Shown here in pieces: positions 8,862-18,445 of a stretch of DNA of 64,000 bases. The position numbers were made by a program, and so were the translations under genes. How positions within the stretch are numbered: position 1 is the first letter of the stretch; the number at the start of each line of letters is the position of its first letter. This DNA comes from Empedobacter sp036647415 (lineage in GTDB: Bacteria > Bacteroidota > Bacteroidia > Flavobacteriales > Weeksellaceae). The DNA lies in the NCBI RefSeq assembly GCF_036647415.1, contig NZ_JAVXKG010000017.1:1-64000 (forward strand), in the 5' to 3' direction. Under the pieces are notes generated by a model. It was not told the origin of the DNA, searched no databases, and saw only the letters and a program-made list of their open reading frames with translations.

Positions 8862-10091
8862 TTAAATTGATTTTATAGTAAAACCTAATTGTTTCCAATC
8901 TTCCCAAAAAGTTGGGTAGGATTTTTCTACTACCATTTCATCTTTTATTCTTATTGTAAAAAGCTGTGCCAGTGGTGCCATACACATTGCCATACGATGA
9001 TCGTTATAAGTTTCTAAAGTTGGTGTTTCAGTAAAATCTTGATAACCTTCTATTGTTAAAGAATCGTCTGTAATTGTAATAATTGCTCCAAATTTTTCTA
9101 ACTCATTTTTTAATGCAACTAAACGATCTGTTTCTTTAATTTTTAGCGTTTCTAAACCTGTTAAATGGCATTTTAATTTCAATCCAACACAAGTTGCAGC
9201 AATAGTTTGTGCAATGTCTGGAGTGTTGATTAAATTCAATTCGACTGATTCTTTAAATTGAAATTCTGGATTATTTTTTAACGTTAAAATTCCATTTTCA
9301 AAAGTAGAAATTACGCCAAAATTGTCCGTATAAATTGTCTGTAAGGCAGAATCTCCTTGTAAAGAATCTTCGAAATAAGTAGAAATTTTAATTTCAGAAT
9401 TTTTAGCTAAAGCAATCAAGCTGTAATAATATGAAGCCGAACTCCAATCCGATTCAACTTGTATTGTTTGAGATTGAATAGATGCTGTGAAAGGAATTGA
9501 AATTGTATTTCCTTCAAAATTTGCATTAATTCCAGCTCTATTTAATAATTGAATAGTCATTTGAATATATGGAACTGAAATTATTTTTCCATCCAAATTA
9601 ATCGTTAATCCATTCTCTAATTTCGTTCCAATCAAACACAGAGCCGAGATATATTGCGAGCTGATGTTTGATGGAATTGTGATAGAATCTTGAGTTATTT
9701 TTTTCCCTTTGATTTGTAATGGAGGAAATCCTTCATTTTCTTGATACGAAATTTCTGCTCCCAATTTGTTTAATGCATCAACCAAAACCTTTATTGGGCG
9801 TTGTTTCATTCTTTCTGAGCCTGTAAGCGTGATATTTCTATCATTTTGAATAGAATAATAAGCAGTTAAAAAACGCATTGCTGTTCCAGCGTGATGAATA
9901 TCGATTAAATCTGATTGGTTTGCTAATGCTTTTTGCATCAATTGAGAATCTTCTGAATTTGAAACATTTTCGAGTTTCAAAACATTCTCAAATAATTGAT
10001 TTAATAACAATAAACGATTGCTTTCACTTTTAGAGCCTGTAACGGCTAATTGATTATTTATTGGGGATTGATGTGCTGAAATTTCAATCAT
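8862..10091 (-). CDS. aroA: 3-phosphoshikimate 1-carboxyvinyltransferase (EPSP synthase)
   Basis: This enzyme joins shikimate-3-phosphate and phosphoenolpyruvate to give EPSP, the sixth step of the shikimate pathway. Family motifs are clear: SKSESNRLLLL near residues 20-30, TGSERMKQRPIKVLV with GTAMRF before it (about 70-110), IKETDRLVALKNEL (about 315) and HRMAMCMAPLA near 365-375. At 409 residues it is slightly shorter than the E. coli enzyme, which is common in Bacteroidota. It is the second gene of a two-gene unit, two bases after the MazG-like gene. It ends at the bidirectional terminator 8824-8853. Confidence 0.96.
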   Translation of the reverse strand: MIEISAHQSPINNQLAVTGSKSESNRLLLLNQLFENVLKLENVSNSEDSQLMQKALANQSDLIDIHHAGTAMRFLTAYYSIQNDRNITLTGSERMKQRPIKVLVDALNKLGAEISYQENEGFPPLQIKGKKITQDSITIPSNISSQYISALCLIGTKLENGLTINLDGKIISVPYIQMTIQLLNRAGINANFEGNTISIPFTASIQSQTIQVESDWSSASYYYSLIALAKNSEIKISTYFEDSLQGDSALQTIYTDNFGVISTFENGILTLKNNPEFQFKESVELNLINTPDIAQTIAATCVGLKLKCHLTGLETLKIKETDRLVALKNELEKFGAIITITDDSLTIEGYQDFTETPTLETYNDHRMAMCMAPLAQLFTIRIKDEMVVEKSYPTFWEDWKQLGFTIKSI

Positions 10092-10093
10092 TT

Positions 10094-10420
10094 TTATTTT
10101 AATTTATCATTATTTTGATGACGATCGTGGTCGCGTTTTGTTTTGTAATCTAACTTTTTATAAAAAGCAGATTCTAAATCAACACCAGTTTGATTGGCTA
10201 AACAAATTGCTACAAAAATTACGTCGGCTAATTCTTCGCCTAAATCTTTATTTTTATCTGATTCTTTTTCTGATTGTTCCCCATATCTACGAGCAATAAT
10301 ACGCGCAACTTCTCCAACTTCTTCTGTAAGTTGTGCCATATTTGTTAGCTCATTAAAATAACGAACGCCATGTTCTTTTATCCAATTATCGACATCTAAT
10401 TGTGCTTGTTGAAGACTCAT
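10094..10420 (-). CDS. MazG-like nucleotide pyrophosphohydrolase
   Basis: A 108-residue all-helical NTP pyrophosphohydrolase of the MazG/dCTPase superfamily, expected to hydrolyse (d)NTPs or damaged nucleotides to monophosphates. The metal-binding signature is present: EEVGE (EExxE) near residues 30-34 and EELADV (ExxD) near 63-68. The short single-domain form is typical of Bacteroidota. It precedes aroA by two bases, so the two are cotranscribed; a functional link to the shikimate pathway is not obvious and may be only positional. The exact nucleotide substrate cannot be predicted. Confidence 0.88.
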   Translation of the reverse strand: MSLQQAQLDVDNWIKEHGVRYFNELTNMAQLTEEVGEVARIIARRYGEQSEKESDKNKDLGEELADVIFVAICLANQTGVDLESAFYKKLDYKTKRDHDRHQNNDKLK

Positions 10421-10461
10421 GATTTTTATTTTTTGTTTGAGAAGCTAAAAGTACAAAATAA

Positions 10462-10484
10462 AAAACCACTCAATGAGTGGTTTT
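10462..10484 (-). terminator. Terminator behind the DUF3857 operon
   Basis: AAAACCACT/AGTGGTTTT hairpin (10462-10484) just past the 10509 stop, between it and the start of the MazG-like gene, flanked by A/T-rich sequence. Confidence 0.78.
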
Positions 10485-10508
10485 AGTCTAGAGTTATAAT
10501 TTTTTTGA

Positions 10509-12503
10509 TTATTGTTTTACCAAAATTACTTGTTGTCCTTCTGTATTAATAATATTTGTTAAAAATTCTTTTAAAGGTTTATAATACTGTGCAGGTAAAA
10601 CACTATAAGGCATTATTTTTTGCGCTTGAGCAATTATAAAACCATCTTTTTCGATTACTTTATAAGCATATCCACCAGCTTGATCAGGCATTGTAAATTG
10701 CTTTTCTGTAGGTAAAGATTCTACTTTGTATCCTTCTGGAATTTTTATTTTGATGGTGTTTGTATTCGTTGTAGGTGCACCAAATTCAATATTATAATTA
10801 CGTTGTTCTAAATTTAGATTATGCTTTGTATTAGCTAAAAATAAGAATGGATTGAATAAAATTTTATTTCCTGCAACATCTACTTTTACATCATTAAATT
10901 TGAATTGATGACGAATTAAATTTTGTTTATTGTCTTGTGTTTTAAAATCAGAAATCTCAAAATTATAATCTTCTGTGTATTCTTTTTCGAATGCTTTAGG
11001 ATCATTTGCGATATCATTCAAATCGGACATGTAGAAATAATTGTCGCGTACACTAGAGTATATTCCTGTAAGATTTCCGTCTGCTTTAAGATCTGCTGTA
11101 ATTGTTTTTTTATCAGCCGACATAGTAGAATTACGAAGTGTAATTTCTTTCATTCCTTTATCTGTTACCATAAATCCTCTATCGTTAATAGCGCGAATAG
11201 GTAATAAATTAATTTGAGAGTTTTTGTCTGTAGCATCCATCAAGTAAAACTCTTTATTGATTGTTACACCAGCAATTACATAATTTAATTTATTTCGAGA
11301 AGGAAAAGAATAGTTTAAAACACCATTATTAACAGTACTTAAAACAATAGGATTTGCATCAAGACCAGCTTTTCGAAGCATAGCGATTAACATTAGATTA
11401 ATATCTGCAGAGTTTCCTGATTTTTCATTAAATGTTTTTTTAATTCCGTTATCAGTATATTTACTTACATAATCATTGAATGTGTAAGTATTGCGAACAT
11501 AATCAAATAAAGTCTGCATTTTTTCTTCAGGCGTATTTTTTCCTGCAATAATAGCATTTACAGGTTCATCTAAAAAACCATTTCCGTTAAGTTCTCGTCC
11601 AAAGTTATCATTGTCTAGTAAGTCCTTTCCAATTTTTTCCCAAGTTGTCGAAAAATTTTCAGTGGTTCTACCAGGAACTATATATGATGATAATTCGAAA
11701 CGTATACTTGCTAATAAATTGCGAGAATTTAATACGTAAGCTTCTCTTGTATAGTTTGGTAGGTTTGTTAGAGTATATTTTACCGTGTTTATAGATAATT
11801 TTTGTTCAGATACACTCGTATTTGAATTTCGTCCTCTTACAAATTCATTTAAAGTATAAGTATCTTGTTTTGAATCTCTAACTACTTTTGGGGAAAATCC
11901 ACCTCGTAAATCATGTTGATAAATCAAGAATTCGTGAGATTCTAAAGTAAAGTTACTATTTACAACTGGTACAGATTGTTGAAAATACCATGTATCTGTA
12001 TCACTATAAAATGGAGAAAGAATTTCGTATGTATATTCTAAAATAGAGCCGTTTTTTACATTAGGAAATGAAAACGTCTGTTTGTCTAAAAAACGATGAA
12101 CTTTTTCTGTAAAAATATCTTTCTTCTCGACCTTTTGTTCTACAACTTTCCCATTTTCGAGATTGTATGTAACGGCTTTAAGTGATAAAATTTTATCCTC
12201 ATTACCCGATCCATTTCCTTTGTATAATGGAATTTCTATTTTTAATACATCATCAGGTGTTTTATCCTTATCAAAAACAATAACGCGATAAAAAACTTTT
12301 TTTGTTTGTTCTACACCACCTTGGTTTGTATTAAAACTAATTTTGTAATTACCATCTGCATAAAGAACTTCGGCTGGAGCATCAGTTTGTATGGTACTTT
12401 TTGTTTTCTCAAAATCTTGTTTTGTTACTTTTCCAAATTTTACATCTTGTGCAAAACTAGATAACGTAGCAATAGAAGCTACAAGTGTTATTAATGTCTT
12501 CAT
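10509..12503 (-). CDS. DUF3857/transglutaminase-like protein, active site lost
   Basis: A 664-residue exported protein with a signal peptide at 1-18 (ending SSFAQ). It has the DUF3857 beta-domain in the N-terminal half, a transglutaminase-like core around residues 290-440, and a C-terminal DUF2569/3858-like beta region. Unlike its neighbour, the core lacks the catalytic Cys: the expected GDC position reads GNS (Ser365). The His position reads LNYV (Tyr408), while the Asp of LMDATD is kept. It therefore looks like a non-catalytic paralog, possibly a binding protein or partner of the 12512-14404 product. It lies 8 bases downstream of that gene in the same operon. The periplasmic role is unknown. 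Confidence 0.85.
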   Translation of the reverse strand: MKTLITLVASIATLSSFAQDVKFGKVTKQDFEKTKSTIQTDAPAEVLYADGNYKISFNTNQGGVEQTKKVFYRVIVFDKDKTPDDVLKIEIPLYKGNGSGNEDKILSLKAVTYNLENGKVVEQKVEKKDIFTEKVHRFLDKQTFSFPNVKNGSILEYTYEILSPFYSDTDTWYFQQSVPVVNSNFTLESHEFLIYQHDLRGGFSPKVVRDSKQDTYTLNEFVRGRNSNTSVSEQKLSINTVKYTLTNLPNYTREAYVLNSRNLLASIRFELSSYIVPGRTTENFSTTWEKIGKDLLDNDNFGRELNGNGFLDEPVNAIIAGKNTPEEKMQTLFDYVRNTYTFNDYVSKYTDNGIKKTFNEKSGNSADINLMLIAMLRKAGLDANPIVLSTVNNGVLNYSFPSRNKLNYVIAGVTINKEFYLMDATDKNSQINLLPIRAINDRGFMVTDKGMKEITLRNSTMSADKKTITADLKADGNLTGIYSSVRDNYFYMSDLNDIANDPKAFEKEYTEDYNFEISDFKTQDNKQNLIRHQFKFNDVKVDVAGNKILFNPFLFLANTKHNLNLEQRNYNIEFGAPTTNTNTIKIKIPEGYKVESLPTEKQFTMPDQAGGYAYKVIEKDGFIIAQAQKIMPYSVLPAQYYKPLKEFLTNIINTEGQQVILVKQ

Positions 12504-12511
12504 AAGTGTTA

Positions 12512-14404
12512 TTATAGTTTTTCTAGTAATAGTTTTGTATTATCATAACCTGCAATTTGTCTTCTGAATTCGACATATTCGTTGTATTTTTCTTTAGAAA
12601 AATCACCGGTTAATTGTGTGTAAACTCTTTTTATTTCGAAATTATTTTGATCTTTTGGATTAATTTCTAAGCTATATTCACCAAAAACAGACTTTACTTT
12701 TATAGTTTCAAAATGCTGTGGTACTTTATATCCACTTGGAATAGTTAATACATAAGAAACTTCGTCAACATAACCAGATTCAACTTTAAAATCGAACTTT
12801 CTATCTTTTGTTTTTTTCAAAGAAGTTTCTTCACGATTAATAGGAATGATATTGATGATAATATTATTTCCTTGAATTTTCGCATAATTTGGAACAGAAA
12901 AATCAAAATTTGACGTAAAGATTGCATCATTCCAATTGTCATTAAACTCTTTCTTATTAAATTTAATTCCTTGTAAATTAGAAAAACGATTTTTTAATCT
13001 TAAATCCAAATCCTTTTCCGTTAATTGGGCATATCGTGCAAGGTTTTCATAAATCAAACCTTTAGAAACTTCTGATAGCTTTGTATTAAGTGTTCCATCA
13101 GCAGAAATAGTAGCTGATCCATTTACCAATAATTGATTTGTTTCTGGCTTAAATTGTTGAGAAGGAATTATTTTTCCACCAGTTTCATCTAAAATAAAAA
13201 CTTTACGATTAGCTGTAAAATCACCTAAATAATTAAATGCAGCAGTTTGACTTGTAGTTTCTAACCAGATATCTTCGTCTTTTAGTGGAACATATAAAAT
13301 AACATGATCACCTTGTAAATACATCATATCTTCGGTCATGTCTTTTGGCGAAGAGCCAGAGTGTACTTCGGTGTAATACGATTTTATACCAACAGCATCT
13401 AGCATAGATAGCATGTAGTTTGTTAACGCTTTACAGTCACCATAACTTTTGCTTTCTACATAAGACGCAGGATAAGGGGAAAGTCCTCCAATACCCAGTT
13501 GTACACCAATATAACGTACTTTTTTCTGTAAATGTTTGTACAGAATCTGAACTTTTTCTTTGTCAGATTTTGCTTCTTTTACCAATCCTTTAAAATATTC
13601 TTTTTGAGGCGAAGTAAAATCTTGTTTTCCGTTTACAAGATAAGTGTACGTCCATTTTCCGTAATCGTTCCAATTGTCGTAATTTCCTTTTACACCATCA
13701 ATATTGATTTGATTTGAAGCTAAAATTGCATTTGGGAAAATATTACGAATACTAACCATTTTATCTTCTTCGTTAAAAGCAGGAATATGATTATATGTAT
13801 AGTTTAAATTGTTTTGATCTCCCGTTTTTTGAATATTAAATCCAGTAAAATTATTTTCTTTAAGACGAATTGTAGCATTTGTTTTATTAGAAAACTGATA
13901 ACTCGATTTTTCTACGGAAAGATTTGGTGCTTTTATCGGAAACCATTTTGGTATTCCTATAGTATTTTTGGTTGTTGTTGTAATTTTATAATGGATGGTA
14001 TACGGGTAAGATGTTGGTGTAAAATTTAAATATTTTATGCGATCATCTGTATACATTTGTCCGTTAGAAACAGCGCTTTGATCTAATAAATCTTTTGATT
14101 TAAATTTCTTTACTTCTTTACCAAAAGCATCATATAGTGTAGCTTCAAATACATCAATTTTTGTATTTGGATTGTAGTAAGCTTGTGCGCCAACGTAGTT
14201 GTCTCCAGCTTTGCTTAGCACAGTTACAACAACATTTTCTGTGTATTTTAGTTCGTCGACTTTTAGTAATTCAATTTTTTCGTCGTTTTGACGAACAACC
14301 GCATAAGCGTCTTTTACCAAATCTGCCGGAATTTGATCTACAGCATAATTTTGTGCATAAATAAATGAACAAATAAATGTGGAAAAAAGTAGAGTTTTTT
14401 TCAT
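12512..14404 (-). CDS. DUF3857/transglutaminase-like protein, Cys and His intact
   Basis: A 630-residue exported protein with a signal peptide at 1-17 (ending IYAQ), a DUF3857 domain, and a transglutaminase-like core. The core keeps SYGDCKALTNYM (Cys324) and GDHVILYV (His367), with WLETTSQ where the third acidic residue usually lies (Glu instead of Asp, a common variant in this group). Proteins of this architecture are widespread in Bacteroidota; a peptidase or amidase action on envelope substrates is plausible but undemonstrated. It is the first gene of a two-gene operon with a diverged, active-site-lacking paralog directly downstream. Confidence 0.87.
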   Translation of the reverse strand: MKKTLLFSTFICSFIYAQNYAVDQIPADLVKDAYAVVRQNDEKIELLKVDELKYTENVVVTVLSKAGDNYVGAQAYYNPNTKIDVFEATLYDAFGKEVKKFKSKDLLDQSAVSNGQMYTDDRIKYLNFTPTSYPYTIHYKITTTTKNTIGIPKWFPIKAPNLSVEKSSYQFSNKTNATIRLKENNFTGFNIQKTGDQNNLNYTYNHIPAFNEEDKMVSIRNIFPNAILASNQINIDGVKGNYDNWNDYGKWTYTYLVNGKQDFTSPQKEYFKGLVKEAKSDKEKVQILYKHLQKKVRYIGVQLGIGGLSPYPASYVESKSYGDCKALTNYMLSMLDAVGIKSYYTEVHSGSSPKDMTEDMMYLQGDHVILYVPLKDEDIWLETTSQTAAFNYLGDFTANRKVFILDETGGKIIPSQQFKPETNQLLVNGSATISADGTLNTKLSEVSKGLIYENLARYAQLTEKDLDLRLKNRFSNLQGIKFNKKEFNDNWNDAIFTSNFDFSVPNYAKIQGNNIIINIIPINREETSLKKTKDRKFDFKVESGYVDEVSYVLTIPSGYKVPQHFETIKVKSVFGEYSLEINPKDQNNFEIKRVYTQLTGDFSKEKYNEYVEFRRQIAGYDNTKLLLEKL

Positions 14405-14427
14405 TATTAATTTTAGTGTTTAGTCGT

Positions 14428-14877
14428 TTATTCTCTATTTTTAGAATCGATAAAAATGGTTACTGGACCATCGTTTAGCAATTCAACTTTCATGTCTGCG
14501 CCAAAAATTCCTTTTTGTACAGGTTTGAAATTATTTTCTAAAAGATTTAAAAATTCTTCATATTGCTCATTTGCTAAATCTGGTTTCGACGCTTTGATAT
14601 AAGAAGGTCTATTTCCTTTCTTAACAGCTGCATGCAACGTAAATTGCGAAATTACTAAAATTTCTCCATTAGTTTGTTGTATATCTAAATTCATCACGTT
14701 GTTTTCATCATTAAAAATTCTTAATTGTATTATTTTCTTTATGATCCATTCAAAATCTTCATTTATGTCTTCAGGTTCAAAACCAACTAAAACTAAAATT
14801 CCGTGATTAATATTTCCTGTAATTTTTCCATCTACAGTTACAGACGCGTGTTGAACACGTTGTAAGATCGTTCGCAT
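14428..14877 (-). CDS. dtd: D-aminoacyl-tRNA deacylase
   Basis: Dtd hydrolyses D-aminoacyl-tRNAs (and glycine wrongly attached to tRNA-Ala), recycling tRNA and excluding D-residues from protein. At 149 residues the length is standard. The two cross-subunit active-site motifs are clear: SQFTLHA near residues 77-83 and the C-terminal GPVTIFIDS near 137-145. It begins MRTILQRVQHASVTVDG, the usual start of the family. It lies 23 bases upstream of the DUF3857 pair on the same strand and could share their transcript. Confidence 0.96.
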   Translation of the reverse strand: MRTILQRVQHASVTVDGKITGNINHGILVLVGFEPEDINEDFEWIIKKIIQLRIFNDENNVMNLDIQQTNGEILVISQFTLHAAVKKGNRPSYIKASKPDLANEQYEEFLNLLENNFKPVQKGIFGADMKVELLNDGPVTIFIDSKNRE

Positions 14878-14972
14878 ATTATGTTTCTTATAATTAGATA
14901 AAATGAGTAGAAATTTAGTGATTTTTTATGATTTTATTTAAATAATTTTAAGAGGTTTGAAGCAATAACAAA

Positions 14973-15008
14973 AACGCTATAACTTTGTTAGGATAAAGTT
15001 ATAGCGTT
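14973..15008 (-). terminator. Terminator behind the small gene at 15036
   Basis: A perfect 14-bp stem (14973-14986 with 14995-15008, loop of 8). On the minus strand the stem is followed by a T run, so it ends the 15314-15036 transcript. Confidence 0.8.
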
Positions 15009-15035
15009 GTAAAATAGGTAAAAGTTATTTATATA

Positions 15036-15314
15036 TTAATTCAGTTGATTAAAATAGATGTCTTCTGGAGAAATTATAACATAATCTAATTCATAAAGAT
15101 TCGAAATTTCTTTCGCAATTAATAATTCTCTTTCAATTTTATGAATAATTTCTAAGTGATCATTTTGATCATGGCAAGCAACATTCCATAATGTATTTGG
15201 ATTGATAGATTGCCAGTTAATCGATTCTAAATGGTTAGTGAATTTTATTTTCTGTTCTTTTGTACATTCCACAAAATCTAAAGCAACTTGTATGTATAAA
15301 TTATCCATCTTCAT
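15036..15314 (-). CDS. Small protein of unknown function
   Basis: About 90 residues, not recognised. The longest frame would start with TTG at 15341; I prefer the ATG at 15314 or 15308 (MKMDNLYIQVALDFVEC...). The protein is acidic, has no signal peptide or membrane segment, and includes two Cys (in VECTK and NVACHDQ). Predicted alternation of strand and helix suggests a small globular cytosolic domain. It is alone between dtd and a divergently placed beta-barrel gene, with a strong terminator after its stop, which supports it being a real gene. Confidence 0.55.
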   Translation of the reverse strand: MKMDNLYIQVALDFVECTKEQKIKFTNHLESINWQSINPNTLWNVACHDQNDHLEIIHKIERELLIAKEISNLYELDYVIISPEDIYFNQLN

Positions 15315-15520
15315 CAATTTTAACAAAGGTAGATGGTACAAAAAGATATATTTTACGGGAAACCGTATTCTGAGTAAATAAATAAAAATCTTAATTTTTA
15401 CAATATGTTTTTATTTAATTTTTTGCGGTTTTATTTAATATAATCAATTGCAAATGATTAGATATTTATGATTATATCAAAATAAACGCTATTTTAGTGT
15501 TATATTAATAAAAAGCTACC

Positions 15521-16396
15521 ATGAAAAAAATTACCTTATTCTCTTTTCTAGCGTTTACAAGCACGCTGTTTTCTCAAACAAATAACGATCCTATTTATGT
15601 AAATTACAGTTATTTTCCTAATTCTAAAATGGATAAAATAGATAATGAAGCGACTTTGAATCTTATAGAAGCCAATGTAATTTTACCAAAATTTGATCTT
15701 ACAAAAACAACAGAGGTTTATACAAATATCAATTACAAATCGTATATGTATGATTTAGAAAAATCGGAAGAAATTTTTCCAGATCAATTAAATGATATAA
15801 GATTGGGATTAATTATTCGCCAGAAATTGGCTGAAAATTGGGAAATGATTATTTCACCAAGAGCAAATCTTAGAACTGATTTTTCTGATAATTCTACTAA
15901 ATATGGAATTTTCCCGAGCCTTAATCTGATTGGAATAAAATCATCTAAAAAAATAGAAAAACTTTCTTATGGTCTTGGAGTTTCGTATAATAATGATTTG
16001 AATAAAAATACAATAATTCCTTTAGGTTATTTGAGATATGAAACGGAAAAATTAAGAATTAATGCTATTTTACCAAGTTTTGCTTATGTTATTTTGACGC
16101 CAACAGATAAGATAGAATATGGTTTGAGCTACAATCTTGATGCAGCAATTTTCCATACAGATAAAGGATTAGAAACTAATCCACAAATTTATATGAAAAC
16201 GTCTAACATAACTATTGCGCCAACATTTGGATACAATTTTAGTGGTAAATTTTGGTTAAATGCAAAAGCGGGTTACGCAATGTTTAGACGTTATCAGGTA
16301 TTAAATGATGATTTTAAAGATGTCGCTTATACTGATGACAATAAAATAAAATCAGGATTATTTTTTGGACTTGGAGTTAGTTATAGATTAGAATAA
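15521..16396 (+). CDS. DUF6268 family outer-membrane beta-barrel protein
   Basis: A 291-residue protein with a signal peptide at 1-18 (ending LFSQ). The mature part has regularly alternating amphipathic strands, such as the RLGLIIRQKL, LSYGLGVSYNND and LFFGLGVSYRLE stretches. It ends on an aromatic/hydrophobic beta-strand with a final Leu-Glu, as outer-membrane barrels do. The pattern fits DUF6268, barrel proteins of Bacteroidota with no known substrate. Its stop codon abuts the stop of rsgA on the other strand with no bases between, so transcription of the two genes runs head-on without a terminator hairpin in the gap. Confidence 0.75.
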   Translation: MKKITLFSFLAFTSTLFSQTNNDPIYVNYSYFPNSKMDKIDNEATLNLIEANVILPKFDLTKTTEVYTNINYKSYMYDLEKSEEIFPDQLNDIRLGLIIRQKLAENWEMIISPRANLRTDFSDNSTKYGIFPSLNLIGIKSSKKIEKLSYGLGVSYNNDLNKNTIIPLGYLRYETEKLRINAILPSFAYVILTPTDKIEYGLSYNLDAAIFHTDKGLETNPQIYMKTSNITIAPTFGYNFSGKFWLNAKAGYAMFRRYQVLNDDFKDVAYTDDNKIKSGLFFGLGVSYRLE

Positions 16397-17314
16397 TTAT
16401 TCGTTATAAATTTCTTCCTCCAAAAAAGTAAGGTAATTTTCGTAGCGAGAAATGGCAATTTCTTCATTTTTCACAGCGTCTTTTACCGCACATTTAGGTT
16501 CATTAAGATGAATACAATTATCAAATTTACATTCGTGTTTCAAGGCTAGAATTTCAGGAAAATAACCTTGTAAATCAGATTTATCAATATGAACTAAACC
16601 AAACTCTTTTATACCAGGTGTATCAATTATAAAGCCACCAAAAGGCCATTGGTACATCTGTGCAAAAGTAGTGGTATGTTGTCCTTTGCTGTTAAAATCA
16701 GAAACTTGATGAGTTTTAATATTTAATTCAGGATTCAAAGCATTCAATAACGTAGATTTTCCAACACCAGAATGCCCGGAAACTAAACTTACTTTATCTT
16801 TCATTTGATCCTTTACGGAATTTAAATTTAGACCAGTTTCTGCTGAGATATCCATGCTTTCATATCCGATAGAATTGTAAATCGATTTATAAATAGCTAA
16901 ATCTGCTAATTCATCTTCCTTGTAAATGTCAATTTTATTGAATAAAATAACGACAGGAATTTGGTAAGCTTCTGCTGTGATCAAAAATCGATCAATAAAA
17001 CCAAAAGAAGTTTTTGGATTAGAAAGTGTTACAACCAAAAAAGCAACATCAATGTTTGAGGCAATAATGTGTGTTTTTTTGGAAAGATTTACCGATTTTC
17101 TGATGATGTAATTTTTGCGCTCGTGTATTTTTGTAATCACGGCAATATCATCTTTATCAATCTCGAAATCAACTTCATCACCAACCGCAATAGGATTAGT
17201 GTGTTTGATGTTCGCTATTCTAAACTTCCCTCTTATTCTTGCTTGGTAAGTCGCACCATCTTCTGTAAGAAGATGGTACCAGCTACCAGTAGATTTTATT
17301 ACAATTCCTTTCAA
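16397..17314 (-). CDS. rsgA: Ribosome small subunit-dependent GTPase A
   Basis: RsgA is a circularly permuted GTPase that checks late maturation of the 30S subunit. The 305 residues show an N-terminal OB-fold (GVWYHL-like ITGSWYHLL and RGKFR), then the permuted G-motifs: NKID (G4), GHSGVGKSTLLNAL (G1) and DTPGIKEFGL (G3). The C-terminal zinc site follows as ECKFDNCIHLNEPKCAV. It lies 6 bases after the DAHP synthase/chorismate mutase gene, so it is probably the last gene of the aromatic amino-acid operon. Control by the upstream attenuator could be relieved by internal promoters. Confidence 0.97.
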   Translation of the reverse strand: MKGIVIKSTGSWYHLLTEDGATYQARIRGKFRIANIKHTNPIAVGDEVDFEIDKDDIAVITKIHERKNYIIRKSVNLSKKTHIIASNIDVAFLVVTLSNPKTSFGFIDRFLITAEAYQIPVVILFNKIDIYKEDELADLAIYKSIYNSIGYESMDISAETGLNLNSVKDQMKDKVSLVSGHSGVGKSTLLNALNPELNIKTHQVSDFNSKGQHTTTFAQMYQWPFGGFIIDTPGIKEFGLVHIDKSDLQGYFPEILALKHECKFDNCIHLNEPKCAVKDAVKNEEIAISRYENYLTFLEEEIYNE

Positions 17315-17320
17315 TATGTA

Positions 17321-18400
17321 TTATATTTTTTCTTCTTTTTTAACCATAATTTGGTTTTGTTGCGCTACAGATTCTTGGTGAATTGCCTGTAACAATTTAT
17401 CAACAAAATCTTCAGATAAACCTAAAGAAACTCCTGCTTTTATGGAGTTGTCTTTGATTTGTTTCCAACGATCTGGTTGAAAAACCGCAACGTTATGATC
17501 TTTTTTCAATTCTCCGATAGAGTTTGCAACTTTCATTCGTTGAGAAATAGTATCTAAAATAGAGTTGTCTAACTCATCTATTTGATGACGTAAATTCTCT
17601 ATTCCAGTTTTGTAAATTGCGTCTGGATCATCAGATTGACGAATTTCTAAATCTTTCAAGATCTCTAATAAACGAGCTGGAGTAACTTGCTGAGCTGCAT
17701 CAGACCACGCTTCGTCTGGATTGTTATGAGATTCTATCATCAATCCATTGTATTCAAAATTGAATGCTTGTTGAGCAACATCAAATAAACCTTCTCTGTT
17801 ACCACAAATGTGAGATGGATCACAGATAATAGGAATATTTGGTAATTTATTTTTGAAATCTAACGCAATTTGCCATTGTGGGTTATTGCGGTATTTAGTC
17901 TTTTTATACGTAGAAAAACCACGGTGAATTGCACCTAAATTTTTGATTCCTTGAGCCTCTAAACGCTCTAAAGCACCAATCCATAAATCTAAATCTGGAT
18001 TTACAGGATTTTTTACTAATACAATTTTGTCTGTTCCGCGTAAAGCTTCAGCAATTTCTTGTACCGTAAAAGGATTTACAGTAGAACGAGCACCAATCCA
18101 AAGAACGTCAACATCATATTCTAACGCTAATTTAGCGTGATTTGCATTGGCGATTTCAGTTGCGATTTTCATTCCGAATTCGTCCTTTACTTTCTTCAAC
18201 CAGTTTAGTCCAATTGCACCAACTCCTTCAAAACAATTTGGTTTTGTACGAGGTTTCCAAATTCCAGCACGAAAAATTTGTACATAATCTTTGTCCAAAT
18301 CTTCGGCGATTGTCATCATTTGTTTTTCACTTTCTGCACTACAAGGTCCAGCGATGATCATTGGTTTATCGTATTCTTTTATCCAGTTATTATTTTCCAT
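17321..18400 (-). CDS. Bifunctional DAHP synthase / chorismate mutase (type II)
   Basis: Catalyses the first committed step of aromatic synthesis (PEP + erythrose-4-phosphate to DAHP) and the branch-point conversion of chorismate to prephenate. The N-terminal about 260 residues form a class I-beta, KDO8P-synthase-like DAHP synthase: IAGPCSAES near 15-23, GIWKPRTKPN, LWIGARST, and ICDPSHICGNRE with the metal His. Residues about 270-350 are an AroQ-type chorismate mutase (LRHQIDELDNSILDTISQRM). This order (synthase then mutase) is the Bacteroidota arrangement; B. subtilis has the mutase first. It lies 45 bases after tyrA in the attenuated operon. Confidence 0.95.
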   Translation of the reverse strand: MENNNWIKEYDKPMIIAGPCSAESEKQMMTIAEDLDKDYVQIFRAGIWKPRTKPNCFEGVGAIGLNWLKKVKDEFGMKIATEIANANHAKLALEYDVDVLWIGARSTVNPFTVQEIAEALRGTDKIVLVKNPVNPDLDLWIGALERLEAQGIKNLGAIHRGFSTYKKTKYRNNPQWQIALDFKNKLPNIPIICDPSHICGNREGLFDVAQQAFNFEYNGLMIESHNNPDEAWSDAAQQVTPARLLEILKDLEIRQSDDPDAIYKTGIENLRHQIDELDNSILDTISQRMKVANSIGELKKDHNVAVFQPDRWKQIKDNSIKAGVSLGLSEDFVDKLLQAIHQESVAQQNQIMVKKEEKI

Positions 18401-18445
18401 AACATTTGCAAATTTAAGGTTTAAAATCTATTTATTTGAGAGTAA

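Noticed and set aside
10923..11204. Plus-strand ORFs opposite long minus-strand genes (such as 10923-11204, 5181-5603, 19310-19846)
   Set aside because: They are antisense shadows rich in Phe, Ile, Leu and Ser inside clear genes, without family resemblance or promoter.
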